Source: Actinomadura rubrisoli
GTDB taxonomy: Bacteria; Actinomycetota; Actinomycetes; Streptosporangiales; Streptosporangiaceae
NCBI RefSeq assembly: GCF_004349215.1
Contig: NZ_SMKU01000041.1
Location: 1 to 41,055 of the forward strand
Direction of reading: 5' to 3'
Length of the DNA: 41,055 bases
Shown piece by piece: positions 32,516 through 40,913 of this stretch (position 1 is its first letter; the number at the start of each line of letters is the position of its first letter). The notes below the pieces were generated by a model, which was not told the DNA's origin, searched no databases, and was given only the letters and a program-made list of their open reading frames with translations. Both the position numbers and the translations under genes were made by a program.

Positions 32516-33372
32516 CGGGTGTCCTTGGTGATCGCGGGCGGGAGCAGTCCGAGGTCCGCGAGTTCGGTCAGGGGGTCGGTGATGCTGCACGTTCCGAAGG
32601 ACTGGAAGCGGGCGCGCGCGGCGGCGACGCGGAGGGCGGACAGTTCGCTCACGCGGGCGGCGACGGACGCGGCGTCGCGGTCGGCCAGCAGCTCGGCGAG
32701 GTCGGACGGCGGGCGGCCGTCCAGCGCGGCGTCCGTGGCGAGCAGCAGGTTGAGGAAGCCGTGCTGGTCGAAGCCCGTCTCCGGGTCGGTGTTGCGGACG
32801 GGGTGGTGGAGTCCGGCGGTGGCCTTGAACGGCACGTCCGCGCCCACGGCGGCGTGCACGGCGGCGGCCAGCTCGTCCGGAGACGGGTAGAGGTCGGCGG
32901 TCACGCCTCCGGTGCGGAACTTCGCGCGGTGCCCGGTGGCCGCGAGGCCCTCGATGACCGATGGACGGCGTTCGTCCCGGGGCACCTCGACGTAGACGGG
33001 CACGTCCTCGCGGCCCCGGCGGGCGAGGTCGAGCGCGCGGAAGAAGTCGGCGGTGGCCGTTCCGGCGGGGACGGCGACCTCCAGTCCGCGCAGGTCGATC
33101 GGCAGGCCGGTGGCGGCGGCGAGGGCGCCGGCGGCCTGGGCGGGGCCGCCTGGCGCGGTGACCGAGACGTCCAGTTCGTCCTCGCCGGACAGCAGCGGCG
33201 CCAGCTCGTCCAGCGCGGGGACGGGCAGGACGAGCGGGCCGACCAGGTCCGCGTAGGCGGCGGCGCGGTGGCGGCGGTGGGCGGGGACGGCGTCGGCGAG
33301 CGGCGCGAGTCCCGGCGGGAACACGGCCGCGTCGTCGCAGAGGCCCAGGGCGAACGCGGGCAGGCCGCTCAT
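32512..33372 (-). CDS. Unassigned protein encoded between hmgA and fahA
   Basis: 286 residues from ATG 33372, overlapping both neighbours by four bases (ATGA at each end). The N-terminus is LCDDAAVFPPGLAPLADAVPAHRRHRAAAYADLVGPLVLP, followed by alternating strands and helices (DELDVSVTAPGGPAQAAGAL, LRGLEVAVPAGTATADFFRAL, VPVYVEVPRDERRPSVIEGL). VPFKATAGLHHPVRNTDPET then gives a TIM-barrel-like impression, with the phosphate- or acid-binding KATAGLHH block standing out. The tail is VAAARARFQSFGTCSITDPL. I know such genes as companions of hmgA/fahA in actinobacteria but not a named activity; a role as isomerase or accessory enzyme for maleylacetoacetate is only a guess. Confidence 0.8.
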   Translation of the reverse strand: MSGLPAFALGLCDDAAVFPPGLAPLADAVPAHRRHRAAAYADLVGPLVLPVPALDELAPLLSGEDELDVSVTAPGGPAQAAGALAAATGLPIDLRGLEVAVPAGTATADFFRALDLARRGREDVPVYVEVPRDERRPSVIEGLAATGHRAKFRTGGVTADLYPSPDELAAAVHAAVGADVPFKATAGLHHPVRNTDPETGFDQHGFLNLLLATDAALDGRPPSDLAELLADRDAASVAARVSELSALRVAAARARFQSFGTCSITDPLTELADLGLLPPAITKDTR

Positions 33373-34568
33373 CCCTGCGGCCCCCGCCTCGCCCACGTCC
33401 AGGCGTAGCCAGGGTCCTCGCAGGCCAGGCCGCCCTCTCCCAGCTCCAGCGGATGGAACGTGTCGACCATGACGGCCAGCTCGTCGAAGAACTCGGCGCC
33501 GATGCTGCGCTCGTACGCGCCGGGCTGCGGGCCGTGCGCGAGGCCGCCGGGGTGGACGGAGACCGAGCCCTGCCCGATCCCCGATCCCTTGCGGGCCGCG
33601 TAGTCGCCGCCGCAGTAGAACATGATCTCGTCGGAGTCCACGTTGGAGTGGTAGTAGGGCACCGGGATCGACAGCGGGTGGTAGTCCACCTTGCGCGGGA
33701 CGAAGTTGCACACGACGAAATTGTGCCCCTCGAAGACCTGGTGAGCGGGCGGCGGCTGGTGGATCCGCCCGGTGATGGGCTCGAAGTCGTGGACGCTGAA
33801 CGTGTACGGGTAGAGGCAGCCGTCCCAGCCGACCACGTCGAACGGGTGCCGGGCGTAGGTCAGGCGGGTGCCGGTGACGCCCCGGGAGCCGCGGTGCTTC
33901 ACCAGGACGTCGACGTCGGTGCCGTTCACCGGGATCGGGCCGGCCGGTCCGTGCAGGTCGCGTTCGCAGTACGGGGCGTTCTCCAGGAACTGGCCGTAGC
34001 GGGACAGGTAGCGCTTGGGCGGCGCGACGTGCCCGGTGGCCTCGATGACGTAGGCGCGCAGCGGAAGGTCGCCCGTGGGGAGCCAGCGGTGGGTCGTGGC
34101 CGTGGGGATGACGATGTAGTCGCCCTCCCGCGCGCGCAGCGTCCCGAAGATCGTCTCCACGGTCGCGGAGCCGGACTCGATGTACACGATCTCGTCGCCG
34201 GTCGAGTTGCGGTACAGCGGCGACGCCGTGGCCGAGACGACGTAGGAGAGGCGGACGTCTCCGTTGCCGAGGACGAGCCGGCGGCCGGTCACGGCGTCCG
34301 TCTCGTCCCAGGTCTCCTTGGGGAACAGCTCGTGCAGCCGCAGATGGCGCGGCTTGAGCGGATGGTTGGCCGTCGTCGCGACGTCGGGGATCTCCCACGC
34401 CCGCGAGTCGACGATCGCCGAGGGGATCTCGCGGTGGTAGAGAAGGGACGAGTCCGAGGAGAATCCCTCCTCGCCCATCAGCTCCTCGAAGTAGAGCCGC
34501 TCGTCGCCGTCCCGGTGCTGGGTATGGCGCTTCGGCGGCACATCGCCGGCCCGGCGGTAGTGGGCCAT
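33369..34568 (-). CDS. hmgA: Homogentisate 1,2-dioxygenase
   Basis: Opens the ring of homogentisate to maleylacetoacetate with Fe(II) and oxygen. 399 residues from ATG 34568 (GGAGG nine bases upstream). Two cupin-like parts: an N-terminal domain with EIVYIESGSATVETIFGTLR and GDYIVIPTATTHRW, and a C-terminal domain with VPYYHSNVDSDEIMFYCGGD and SVSVHPGGLAHGPQPGAYER, where the iron His and Glu ligands are expected. It is shorter than animal enzymes (about 445) but similar to actinobacterial ones. It is first in a three-gene unit with ATGA couplings. The upstream MarR gene on the same strand is the probable regulator. Confidence 0.93.
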   Translation of the reverse strand: MAHYRRAGDVPPKRHTQHRDGDERLYFEELMGEEGFSSDSSLLYHREIPSAIVDSRAWEIPDVATTANHPLKPRHLRLHELFPKETWDETDAVTGRRLVLGNGDVRLSYVVSATASPLYRNSTGDEIVYIESGSATVETIFGTLRAREGDYIVIPTATTHRWLPTGDLPLRAYVIEATGHVAPPKRYLSRYGQFLENAPYCERDLHGPAGPIPVNGTDVDVLVKHRGSRGVTGTRLTYARHPFDVVGWDGCLYPYTFSVHDFEPITGRIHQPPPAHQVFEGHNFVVCNFVPRKVDYHPLSIPVPYYHSNVDSDEIMFYCGGDYAARKGSGIGQGSVSVHPGGLAHGPQPGAYERSIGAEFFDELAVMVDTFHPLELGEGGLACEDPGYAWTWARRGPQG

Positions 34569-34667
34569 GGTCGTCGCCTCCCGCAGATGATTAACGCATG
34601 TACTACTTTGGACGACACTACGACCCTTCACAGGCCGAGGGAAGGCCCGTTCGCCCCGCCGGGCGTG
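34569..34667 (-). promoter_or_regulatory. Probable hmgA operon promoter region
   Basis: The 99 bp between the MarR stop and hmgA contain the only AT-richer patch nearby (34583-34612), with TTAATC as a possible -10 on the minus strand. It shares the hexamer TGATTA with the promoter area of the MarR gene (35245-35250), which could be part of a common MarR site. Confidence 0.35.
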
Positions 34668-35240
34668 TCAGCTCCGTTCGCGGACGTCGAACTGGCCGCG
34701 GCCCGCGATGAGCTTGTCCAGCAGCATGATGAGGATGTGCTGCTCGGTCTCGGTCAGCACGCTCGCCCACTGCCGCTCGCGCTCGTTCTGCCCGGCGAAG
34801 ATCTCCAGCATGGCCTGCCGCCCCTGGTCGGTCAGCGACAGGATCACCGAGCGGCCGTCGTGCTCGCCCGGCGTGCGGACCATCATCCCGTCCGCGACCA
34901 GCGTCTTGGCCAGATTGGACACCGCGGCCCTGCTCATTCCGGCGAGGGTGGCGGCCCGGCCCGGCTCCAGCGGCCCGGCGAGCCAGGTCACGAACAGCAG
35001 CCGGAAGCCCGCCCACGAGTGCCCGCGCGGCCGGTGCACCGTGGACTCCAGGTCGTAGGTGACGATCGCCGAGGCCCGGTTGAGGGTCAGCAGCAGCCGG
35101 GTCGCGAGCCGGTGCGGGAACCCGAACTCGTCCGCGAGACGGCGGCCCGCGAGGTCGACGAACGACCAGAAGTCCAGGTCCTCGCGCTCGCCGTCCATGG
35201 TCACCAGCCTAGTCCCGGGGTCCGCCTCGGCTTTGTTCAT
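34668..35240 (-). CDS. MarR family transcriptional regulator
   Basis: 190 residues from ATG 35240. The winged HTH is evident: GPLEPGRAATLAGMSRAAVSNLAKTLVADGMMVRTPGEHDGRSVI, followed by LSLTDQGRQAMLEIFAGQNE, with dimerisation helices at both ends. The start is favoured by GATAAT six bases upstream on the same strand (leaderless message); the alternative ATG at 35198 would remove 14 residues. It lies directly upstream of the hmgA operon in the same direction and diverges from the pyruvate oxidase gene, so either could be its target. The ligand is probably an aromatic acid (homogentisate or an intermediate), by analogy. Confidence 0.9.
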   Translation of the reverse strand: MNKAEADPGTRLVTMDGEREDLDFWSFVDLAGRRLADEFGFPHRLATRLLLTLNRASAIVTYDLESTVHRPRGHSWAGFRLLFVTWLAGPLEPGRAATLAGMSRAAVSNLAKTLVADGMMVRTPGEHDGRSVILSLTDQGRQAMLEIFAGQNERERQWASVLTETEQHILIMLLDKLIAGRGQFDVRERS

Positions 35241-35246
35241 GGATTG

Positions 35247-35264
35247 ATTATCGGTCAGCGGTCA
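35247..35264 (-). promoter_or_regulatory. MarR leaderless promoter with CGGTCA repeats
   Basis: GATAAT on the minus strand (35252-35247) is six bases before the MarR ATG. Two CGGTCA copies (35252-35257, 35259-35264) abut it, seven bases apart, and could be regulator contacts. Confidence 0.5.
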
Positions 35265-35347
35265 CGGGGCAGCGGCCCGGGGCCGGTGTGTCAGGTGGAC
35301 GATCTTGGGGCATCTCACCTGCGGCGGGGACGATCCATGGGGGGACG

Positions 35348-37081
35348 ATGGCGACGGTCGCCGATCAGTTCATCGAGGTGCTGCGGCAGGCGGGGGTGCG
35401 GCGGATCTACGGGGTGGTGGGCGACAGCCTCAACCCGGTCGTGGACGCCGTGCGCCGGACGGGCGGCATCGAGTGGGTGCACGTCCGCAACGAGGAGGCG
35501 GGGGCGTTCGCCGCGGCGGCCGAGGCGCAGACCACCGGACGGCTCGCGGTGTGCGCGGGAAGCTGCGGGCCCGGCAACACCCACCTGATCCAGGGCCTGT
35601 ACGACGCGCACCGGTCGGGGGCGCCGGTGCTGGCGCTGGCCTCGCAGATCCCGAGCACGCAGATCGGCAGCGGCTACTTCCAGGAGACGCACCCCGAGCG
35701 GCTGTTCACCGAGTGCAGCCACTACTGCGAGATGATCAGCACTCCGGCGCAGATGCCGCGGATCCTGCGGACCGCGATCCAGCACGCCGTCGGGCTCGGC
35801 GGCGTCGCGGTGCTGGCGCTGCCCGGCGACACCGCCAGCCGGGACGCCGCCGGGCCCACGGGCGAGCACGACTTCCTCGTGCGGAGGGGCGTCGTCCGTC
35901 CGCCCGCCGACCAGGTCGACCAGCTCGCCGGCGCGCTGAACCGGGCCCGCAAGGTGATGCTGTTCTGCGGCTCGGGGGTCAGGGACGCCCACGCCGAGGT
36001 GATGCGGCTGGCGCACCGGGTGCTCTCGCCGGTCGGGCACGCCCTGCGCGGCAAGGAGTGGATCCAGTACGACAACCCGTTCGACGTGGGCATGAGCGGC
36101 CTGCTCGGCTACGGCGCCTGCTATGAGGCGATGCAGGCGGCCGATCTGGTCCTGCTGCTCGGCACCGACTTCCCGTACGACCCGTTCCTGCCCGGCAAGA
36201 ACACCATCCAGGTGGACGACGACCCGTCCAGGCTGGGCCGCCGCACGCCGCTTGACCTCGCCGTCCACGGCGATGTCGGGGAGACGCTCCGGCTCGTCCT
36301 GGGAAAGGTGGAGCAGAAGAGGGACCAGACGTACCTGAACGACATGCTGCACCAGCACGCGCGCGCTCTGGAGAACGTCGTCTCCGCCTACACGCGCGAC
36401 ATCGACCGGCACACGCCGATCCATCCGGAGTACGTCGCGAGCGTCCTGGACGATCTCGCCGCCGAGGACGCGATCTTCACCGTGGACACCGGCATGTGCA
36501 ACGTCTGGGTCGCCCGCTACATCACGCCGAACGGGCGGCGCCGCGTCATGGGCTCGTTCGTGCACGGCTCCATGGCCAACGCGCTTCCGCACGCGATCGG
36601 CGCGCAGTACGGGGCGCCCGGACGCCAGGTCATCTCGGTGTCGGGGGACGGCGGGCTCGGGATGCTGCTCGGCGAGCTGCTCACCGTCCGGCTGCACCGC
36701 GTCCCGGTGAAGATCATCGTGTTCAACAACGCGTCGCTGGGCATGGTCCGGCTGGAGATGCTGGTGGACGGGCTGCCCTCGTTCGAGACCGACCACGAGG
36801 CCGTCGACTACGCCGCCATCGCCGAGGCCGCCGGGATCGAGTCGGCCCGCGTAGAGCGTCCCGCCGACGTGCGGGCGGCGCTGGGCACGGCCCTCGCCTC
36901 GCCGGGCCCCTACCTCCTGGACGTCGTCACCGACCCGAACGCCCTGTCCATCCCGCCGCACATCACGCCGCAGCAGGTCAAGGGCTTCGCGCTCGCGGCG
37001 GGCAAGACGGTGCTGACCGGCGGCGTCGGGAAGATGCTCGACCTCGCGCGCAGCAACCTGCGCAACATCCCGCGCCCCTGA
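35348..37081 (+). CDS. Thiamine-dependent pyruvate oxidase/dehydrogenase (PoxB type)
   Basis: 577 residues from ATG 35348 (GGGGGGAC upstream). The N-terminal PYR domain has RIYGVVGDSLNPVVDAVRRT and the catalytic Glu in HVRNEEAGAFAAAAEAQTTG. The middle FAD/regulatory domain includes ARKVMLFCGSGVRDAHAEVM and VLLLGTDFPYDPFL. The C-terminal PP domain carries the ThDP-binding GDG...NN motif (SGDGGLGMLLGELLTVRLHR, FNNASLGMVRLEM). Family members convert pyruvate to acetate and CO2, passing electrons to quinone (PoxB), or to acetyl phosphate with oxygen. Residues after GDG resemble PoxB. A distinct membrane-anchoring tail, as in E. coli PoxB, is not obvious. It diverges from the MarR gene. Confidence 0.9.
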   Translation: MATVADQFIEVLRQAGVRRIYGVVGDSLNPVVDAVRRTGGIEWVHVRNEEAGAFAAAAEAQTTGRLAVCAGSCGPGNTHLIQGLYDAHRSGAPVLALASQIPSTQIGSGYFQETHPERLFTECSHYCEMISTPAQMPRILRTAIQHAVGLGGVAVLALPGDTASRDAAGPTGEHDFLVRRGVVRPPADQVDQLAGALNRARKVMLFCGSGVRDAHAEVMRLAHRVLSPVGHALRGKEWIQYDNPFDVGMSGLLGYGACYEAMQAADLVLLLGTDFPYDPFLPGKNTIQVDDDPSRLGRRTPLDLAVHGDVGETLRLVLGKVEQKRDQTYLNDMLHQHARALENVVSAYTRDIDRHTPIHPEYVASVLDDLAAEDAIFTVDTGMCNVWVARYITPNGRRRVMGSFVHGSMANALPHAIGAQYGAPGRQVISVSGDGGLGMLLGELLTVRLHRVPVKIIVFNNASLGMVRLEMLVDGLPSFETDHEAVDYAAIAEAAGIESARVERPADVRAALGTALASPGPYLLDVVTDPNALSIPPHITPQQVKGFALAAGKTVLTGGVGKMLDLARSNLRNIPRP

Positions 37082-37099
37082 CCGGCCGGCTGGGGTCAC

Positions 37100-37150
37100 T
37101 CGAACGGCGTGGCCACTGCCCGGCCGGGCGTCATTCGAACGGCGTGGCCA
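37100..37150. repeat. 16-bp direct repeat around the TetR stop
   Basis: TCGAACGGCGTGGCCA occurs at 37100-37115 and 37135-37150. The right copy encodes the last residues (LATPFE) and stop of the TetR gene read leftward; the left copy repeats this end beyond the stop. Probably a small local duplication. Confidence 0.8.
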
Positions 37151-37736
37151 GCTCGTCCAGGAGCTCGTCGGCTATCTCCCCCAGCGTGCGCGGGGACCGC
37201 TCGTCGCTCCACACGTGCGCGGCGATCCGGAGGGCGGCCATGAACGCGCCGGCCATCGCGCGGGAGCGGGCGCCGCCGGGCGGGAGGCCGTCCCGGGCGG
37301 CGATGAGCTCGGCGAGGGTGAGCTCGAACGTGGCGTAGCGGGCGAGCTGCCGCGCCTGGACGGACGAGTGGACGCGGGCGAGGCGCGCCTGCGCCGCCCA
37401 CCGCAGATCGGCCTCGCCCACCCCGTCGACGATGGCGTGGAAGGACACCCGCAGCGCCGTCCACGAGGACTCCCCGGGCGGACGGGCGCCGAACGTCTCC
37501 ATCAGCACCCGTATCCGCTGCTCGTCGCCGTAGAGGAGCGCGTCCTCCTTGCCGGCGAAATAGTTGGAGAACGTCCGCCGGGAGACCCCCGCCGCGTCGG
37601 CGATCGCCTCCACGGTGACCTCGTCTAATCCATGCTCGACCGCGAGCCGCATCGTGGCCTCGTGGAGCGCCTTGCGCGTCGCCTCCTTCTTGCGCTCGCG
37701 CAGTCCGCCGTTGATCTCCCCGCTGTTTGTCCTCAT
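37131..37736 (-). CDS. TetR family transcriptional regulator
   Basis: 201 residues from ATG 37736 (GGTAGGGTGGG upstream). The HTH is LRERKKEATRKALHEATMRL, then EVTVEAIADAAGVSRRTFSNYFAGKEDALL, followed by a helical ligand domain with AALRIAAHVWSDERSPRTLG at the end. SRRTFSNYF is the recognition helix of a subgroup often controlling transporters or redox genes. It converges with the pyruvate oxidase gene; no divergent partner is present on the other side, so the target is unclear. Confidence 0.9.
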   Translation of the reverse strand: MRTNSGEINGGLRERKKEATRKALHEATMRLAVEHGLDEVTVEAIADAAGVSRRTFSNYFAGKEDALLYGDEQRIRVLMETFGARPPGESSWTALRVSFHAIVDGVGEADLRWAAQARLARVHSSVQARQLARYATFELTLAELIAARDGLPPGGARSRAMAGAFMAALRIAAHVWSDERSPRTLGEIADELLDELATPFE

Positions 37737-38049
37737 GGTCGGCCCACCCTACCCAGACACGCAAGACGACCATTGTGGAAAGCGTATGAGATCGCAAGTC
37801 CAGCAAGGCTCCGGCCGCAGGTGGCGGCGTGTTTTCGCCGCACGGCACCCGCTGGCGCCCCTAATCCTCTGACCTGCTGTTTTCGGCGCCTTGGCAATAA
37901 CACCGCAGGTCGCGGACTTGTTCGGAAGGGGTGAGAATCCTCGGCAGAGCCATTGCGGCGGGAGTCGGTCATGCGCGCGCGGAGCCGCCAGTTGCAAGGA
38001 TCTTGACAAGCGCCTCGCCGAATGGCCGACGACGACCCGGCCTGTCGGC
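37737..38049. other. 313-bp gap without a gene
   Basis: Less GC-rich than the flanks. Contains a small hairpin (GCGGCG 37824-37829 against CGCCGC 37836-37841) and TTGACA at about 38004, which resembles a -35, but no -10 pairs with it. Both neighbours read leftward, so the left part should hold the TetR promoter. No coding region seen. Confidence 0.45.
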
Positions 38050-38490
38050 TCAGCGGGCGGCGTCGGCGGTCACGTCGGCGGTGGTGTCGACCTCGAACCA
38101 CAGCAGGGTGCGGCGGGGCGTCTGGTCCAGTTCCCACTCGTCGGCCAGGGCGTCGATGACGGTCAGGCCGCGCCCGTGGTCGACGCGGCGCCGGCCTTGC
38201 AGGTCGCCCGGCGCGGGACCGTCGTCGCCCACCTCCACGCGCAGCCGCCGCCCGTCGGTGGACACCGCCGCCCGGATGAGCCCGGACCCGTGCAGGATGG
38301 CGTTCGCGATGGCCTCGGCGCCCATCAGCTCGACGTCGTCCAGCAGCGTGCCCTCGGGGATCGCCTTGGCGGCCAGCTCGCGGATCGCGCGCCGCGCGCG
38401 GCGGCCCTCGCCCGGGTCGGCGGGGAAGACGAGCGGATCGCCGAGCCGCTCCATGCCGGCGGTCACGACCCGGTGTCCGGCGTGACGCAC
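38050..38490 (-). CDS. ATP-binding protein of the RsbW anti-sigma type (HATPase_c)
   Basis: 146 residues from GTG 38490; ATG 38454 is an alternative giving 134. The GHKL fold is visible: N-box ELMGAEAIANAILHGSG, G1 box LRVEVGDDGPAPG and G2 region GRGLTVIDALADEWEL, ending in a strand (RRTLLWFEVD). Stand-alone proteins of this kind in actinomycetes act as anti-sigma factors or serine kinases of anti-anti-sigma proteins, or are orphans whose partners lie elsewhere. No sigma or STAS gene is in this window, so the partner is unknown. Confidence 0.85.
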   Translation of the reverse strand: MRHAGHRVVTAGMERLGDPLVFPADPGEGRRARRAIRELAAKAIPEGTLLDDVELMGAEAIANAILHGSGLIRAAVSTDGRRLRVEVGDDGPAPGDLQGRRRVDHGRGLTVIDALADEWELDQTPRRTLLWFEVDTTADVTADAAR

Positions 38491-39012
38491 CGCCGCGGGC
38501 GGACGCGGAGGGCGAGGGCGGTCGTACCGAGAGTCACTGCATCACCACACTGAGGATCGGAAGCGCATCGCAATCATTCACCTACGACAAGTGATCGGGC
38601 AACGCACTGGGCGTCTTGATCTTGACCTTTCCGGGACGCGCTCGGCGGGACGGCCGCCTTCCGGTCCAGCTTGTGGCGGAGCCTACGGTATGACTTAACG
38701 CCTCATCCCGGGATTATGACAAAAGTAAACCCGGCGTCGTCGAATGCTCACATCGCTCCTCATCCGGGCGCGCAAAACGCCCATATTCTCCGTGATCCGG
38801 CCCGAATCGCCGGACGCCCTCTCCCTGTCACCCTCCGTTTCGACAGCGTTTCTCGCCTGGTGGACGGGGGTTGGGGGCGCCGTCCACCGGGAGACACCTC
38901 TGGCTACCGAAGTCTCCGGCCTCGGCACGGCGATGACGACCGGCGGGCACCGGCTGGACGTGCCCGCCACGCACCTGAGAGGGCAGGGAGGCGATCATGA
39001 AAGGCTGGGCGC
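38491..39012. other. 522-bp divergent intergenic region
   Basis: Lies between the leftward ATPase gene and the rightward SCO6745-family gene and must hold both promoters. I see a 10-bp palindrome (ATCCCGGGAT at about 38705) and a strong hairpin at 38859-38888. Small open frames are present but have no ribosome sites or codon bias. No gene is supported. Confidence 0.5.
38859..38888. terminator. Hairpin in leader of SCO6745-family gene
   Basis: GGTGGACGG (38859-38867) pairs with 38880-38888 around a 12-base G-rich loop; three further outer pairs (one G-U) extend it to 12 bp. It is about 125 bases before the next start, so it could be an attenuator-like leader structure rather than the end of a gene. 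The label terminator is tentative. Confidence 0.4.
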
Positions 39013-39894
39013 ATGACCGACGACCCGGGCATCGCACGGCAGATGTGGCACCAGCTCGAACCCCTGCACGCCCTCTTCTGGTACGCGCCCGAGGCGGTCA
39101 CCGAAGCAGGGGATCTCGGCTACAAGGTGGACACCCGATGGCCCAGCTACTTCGCCTGGCGCGCCGCGCCCCTCGGCGCCGCGCCCGCCGAACTGGTGTC
39201 CGCGGCGTTCTACAGCTTCAGCCCCCGCATGGTGGCCGAGCACGTCCCGTCCGCCTGGACGATCGCGGCGCCCGAGCGCGTCCTGGAGGCCCGGACCCGC
39301 GCCGTTGACCGCATGTACCGAGCCTTGCTCGGCGACGACGTCGCGTCCCCGGAGCTGGCCGAGGCCGCCGAGCTGGCGCGCAGCGCCGCCGCGTCCGCGA
39401 ACACCGCGGGCCGTCCGATCGCCGCGGCCAACGCCGCCCTCCCCTGGCCGGACGAGCCGCACCTGGCGCTCTGGCACGCCATCGGCATCCTCCGCGAGCA
39501 CCGCGGCGACGGCCACGTCGCCGCGCTCCTCACCGCCGGCCTCGACCCGACCGAGGCCCTGGTGTCGTTCGCCGCGGTCGGCGCGGCCCCCGTCGAGACG
39601 TTCGGGAGCCGCGGCTGGACGGACGCCGAATGGACCGCCGCCCGCGACCGCCTCGCGTCCCGCGGCCTGGTCACCGCCGAGGGCACGGCCACCGGCAAGG
39701 GCCACGAACTGCGCGACTCCATCGAGCGCACCACCGACGACCTCGCCTACGAGCCCTGGCGGGCGCTGGGCCCGCAGAAGCGCGGACGCCTGACCGACCT
39801 GACCATGCCGATCCTGATCAAGGTCCTGGAGACGGGCCTCATGCCCGCCGGCAACACCCTGGGCATAGGCAAGATCCAACCCCCACCCCGCTGA
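39013..39894 (+). CDS. SCO6745-family (SalK-like) protein
   Basis: 293 residues from ATG 39013 (GAAAGG nine bases upstream). Characteristic blocks are ARQMWHQLEPLHALFWYAPE, SYFAWRAAPLGAAPAELVSA and AFYSFSPRMVAEHVPSAWTI. The C-terminal half has a winged-helix appearance (GWTDAEWTAARDRLASRGLV, TGKGHELRDSIERTTDDLAY). The family is widespread in actinomycetes, and one relative is called SalK, but a molecular function is not established. No signal peptide. Confidence 0.88.
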   Translation: MTDDPGIARQMWHQLEPLHALFWYAPEAVTEAGDLGYKVDTRWPSYFAWRAAPLGAAPAELVSAAFYSFSPRMVAEHVPSAWTIAAPERVLEARTRAVDRMYRALLGDDVASPELAEAAELARSAAASANTAGRPIAAANAALPWPDEPHLALWHAIGILREHRGDGHVAALLTAGLDPTEALVSFAAVGAAPVETFGSRGWTDAEWTAARDRLASRGLVTAEGTATGKGHELRDSIERTTDDLAYEPWRALGPQKRGRLTDLTMPILIKVLETGLMPAGNTLGIGKIQPPPR

Positions 39895-39923
39895 CGCGGT
39901 CAGCCCAGGCCAGAGTGCCGATC

Positions 39924-40436
39924 ATGGCTCGTGATCGACACGGCGAACCGACCGTCAGGAACCTGCTCGCCAGGGCGACGCGCTCCGCGGTCCACCTGGA
40001 GATGCGCGACCTCTACAAGCCGTCGCCGGGCTTCGCTGACTGGATGGCCGGGGGCGATGGGCGCACCGACCGCAGTTCCTGGGTCGCGGTGGTCCAAGAC
40101 GCTGTCGGCCGCGGCGTGCGGGTTCGCCGAGCCCGTGTCGTGTCCGAGCCGGTCAGCGACTACACCCGCTGGCTGCACCTGGTCACCGACGTCAACCTCA
40201 AGGCCGGCGAGGACGTGCGATGGCTGCCCCGGCGGAAGGCGTTCGATCTCATGCTGCCCGGCGCCGACCTGTGGATGTTCGATCAGCGGGTGGTGCTCTA
40301 CAACTTCAATGACGGAGACGGCGAGCACGTGCCGGGGTACGAATACACCTCCGATCCCTGCCACGTCGCCCAGGTCGTCGCCGCGTTCGAGCAGGTCTGG
40401 GAGCGTGCGACGCCGCACGACGAGTTCACGGTGTGA
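39924..40436 (+). CDS. DUF6879 family protein
   Basis: 170 residues from ATG 39924, 29 bp after the preceding stop. The N-terminal RATRSAVHLEMRDLYKPSPG and the central GRGVRVRRARVVSEPVSDYTRW, WLPRRKAFDLMLPGADLWMF, VLYNFNDGDGEH pattern fits DUF6879, a family encoded beside DUF397/XRE regulator genes in actinomycetes. It is convergent with the truncated DUF5753-type regulator, so the two were probably neighbours of a common regulatory set before the insertion sequence arrived. Function unknown. Confidence 0.85.
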   Translation: MARDRHGEPTVRNLLARATRSAVHLEMRDLYKPSPGFADWMAGGDGRTDRSSWVAVVQDAVGRGVRVRRARVVSEPVSDYTRWLHLVTDVNLKAGEDVRWLPRRKAFDLMLPGADLWMFDQRVVLYNFNDGDGEHVPGYEYTSDPCHVAQVVAAFEQVWERATPHDEFTV

Positions 40437-40448
40437 GCCCAAGGTCCT

Positions 40449-40913
40449 TCACCCGAGCGCTTGCAGCGGCCTGTGGATCAGCGCACGGGCCTGGTCGCCG
40501 TGCACGGCGATGGACAGCAGCCGGTCCCAGGCTTCGCCGTACATGCGGATCTCGTCCGGCATGGTCAGGCGCAGGTATCCACTGATCAGCTCGACAGTGA
40601 CAAGCCTGTCGTCGTCCATGATGAACGCCTCGCCGGGGATAACGCCCCGCCGGTCGACGTCGCGCGGGATGATCCCGAGGAGAACGTTCTGCCGGTCAGA
40701 ACCGCTCACCTCGATGAGGTGCTGTAACTGCTCTCGATGAGTGTCGGCGGGCCCAGACCTGTACCACAGCACGTCTTCTTCGAGGATGAAACCCCACAGG
40801 GCGTCTGGCCGGGTCAAGCACTGTTGCCGTTCTAGGCGGGCGGCAACGGCCTCAGTGACGTCGTCGCGTTCGAGATGCTGCTCGGCCCGTGCCCGTGACA
40901 GGTAGAACGTCAT
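40449..40913 (-). pseudogene. Truncated DUF5753 (Scr1-type) XRE regulator
   Basis: Only the C-terminal sensor part survives, about 154 codons from an internal ATG at 40913: VAARLERQQCLTRPDALWGFILEEDVLWYR, LQHLIEVSGSDRQNVLLGII and GEAFIMDDDRLVTVELISGYL are typical DUF5753 blocks. Intact members carry an N-terminal XRE helix-turn-helix and about 100 more residues. Upstream of 40913 the sequence changes to the end of an IS3-family element, so the gene has been cut. It may still be translated but lacks the DNA-binding part. Confidence 0.8.

Noticed and set aside
35315..37099. 594-codon minus-strand frame opposite the pyruvate oxidase
   Set aside because: Antisense shadow with His/Arg/Asp/Val bias; the plus strand has intact ThDP motifs.
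38000..38015. TTGACA as a plus-strand promoter
   Set aside because: No -10 at a suitable distance and no plus-strand gene follows.
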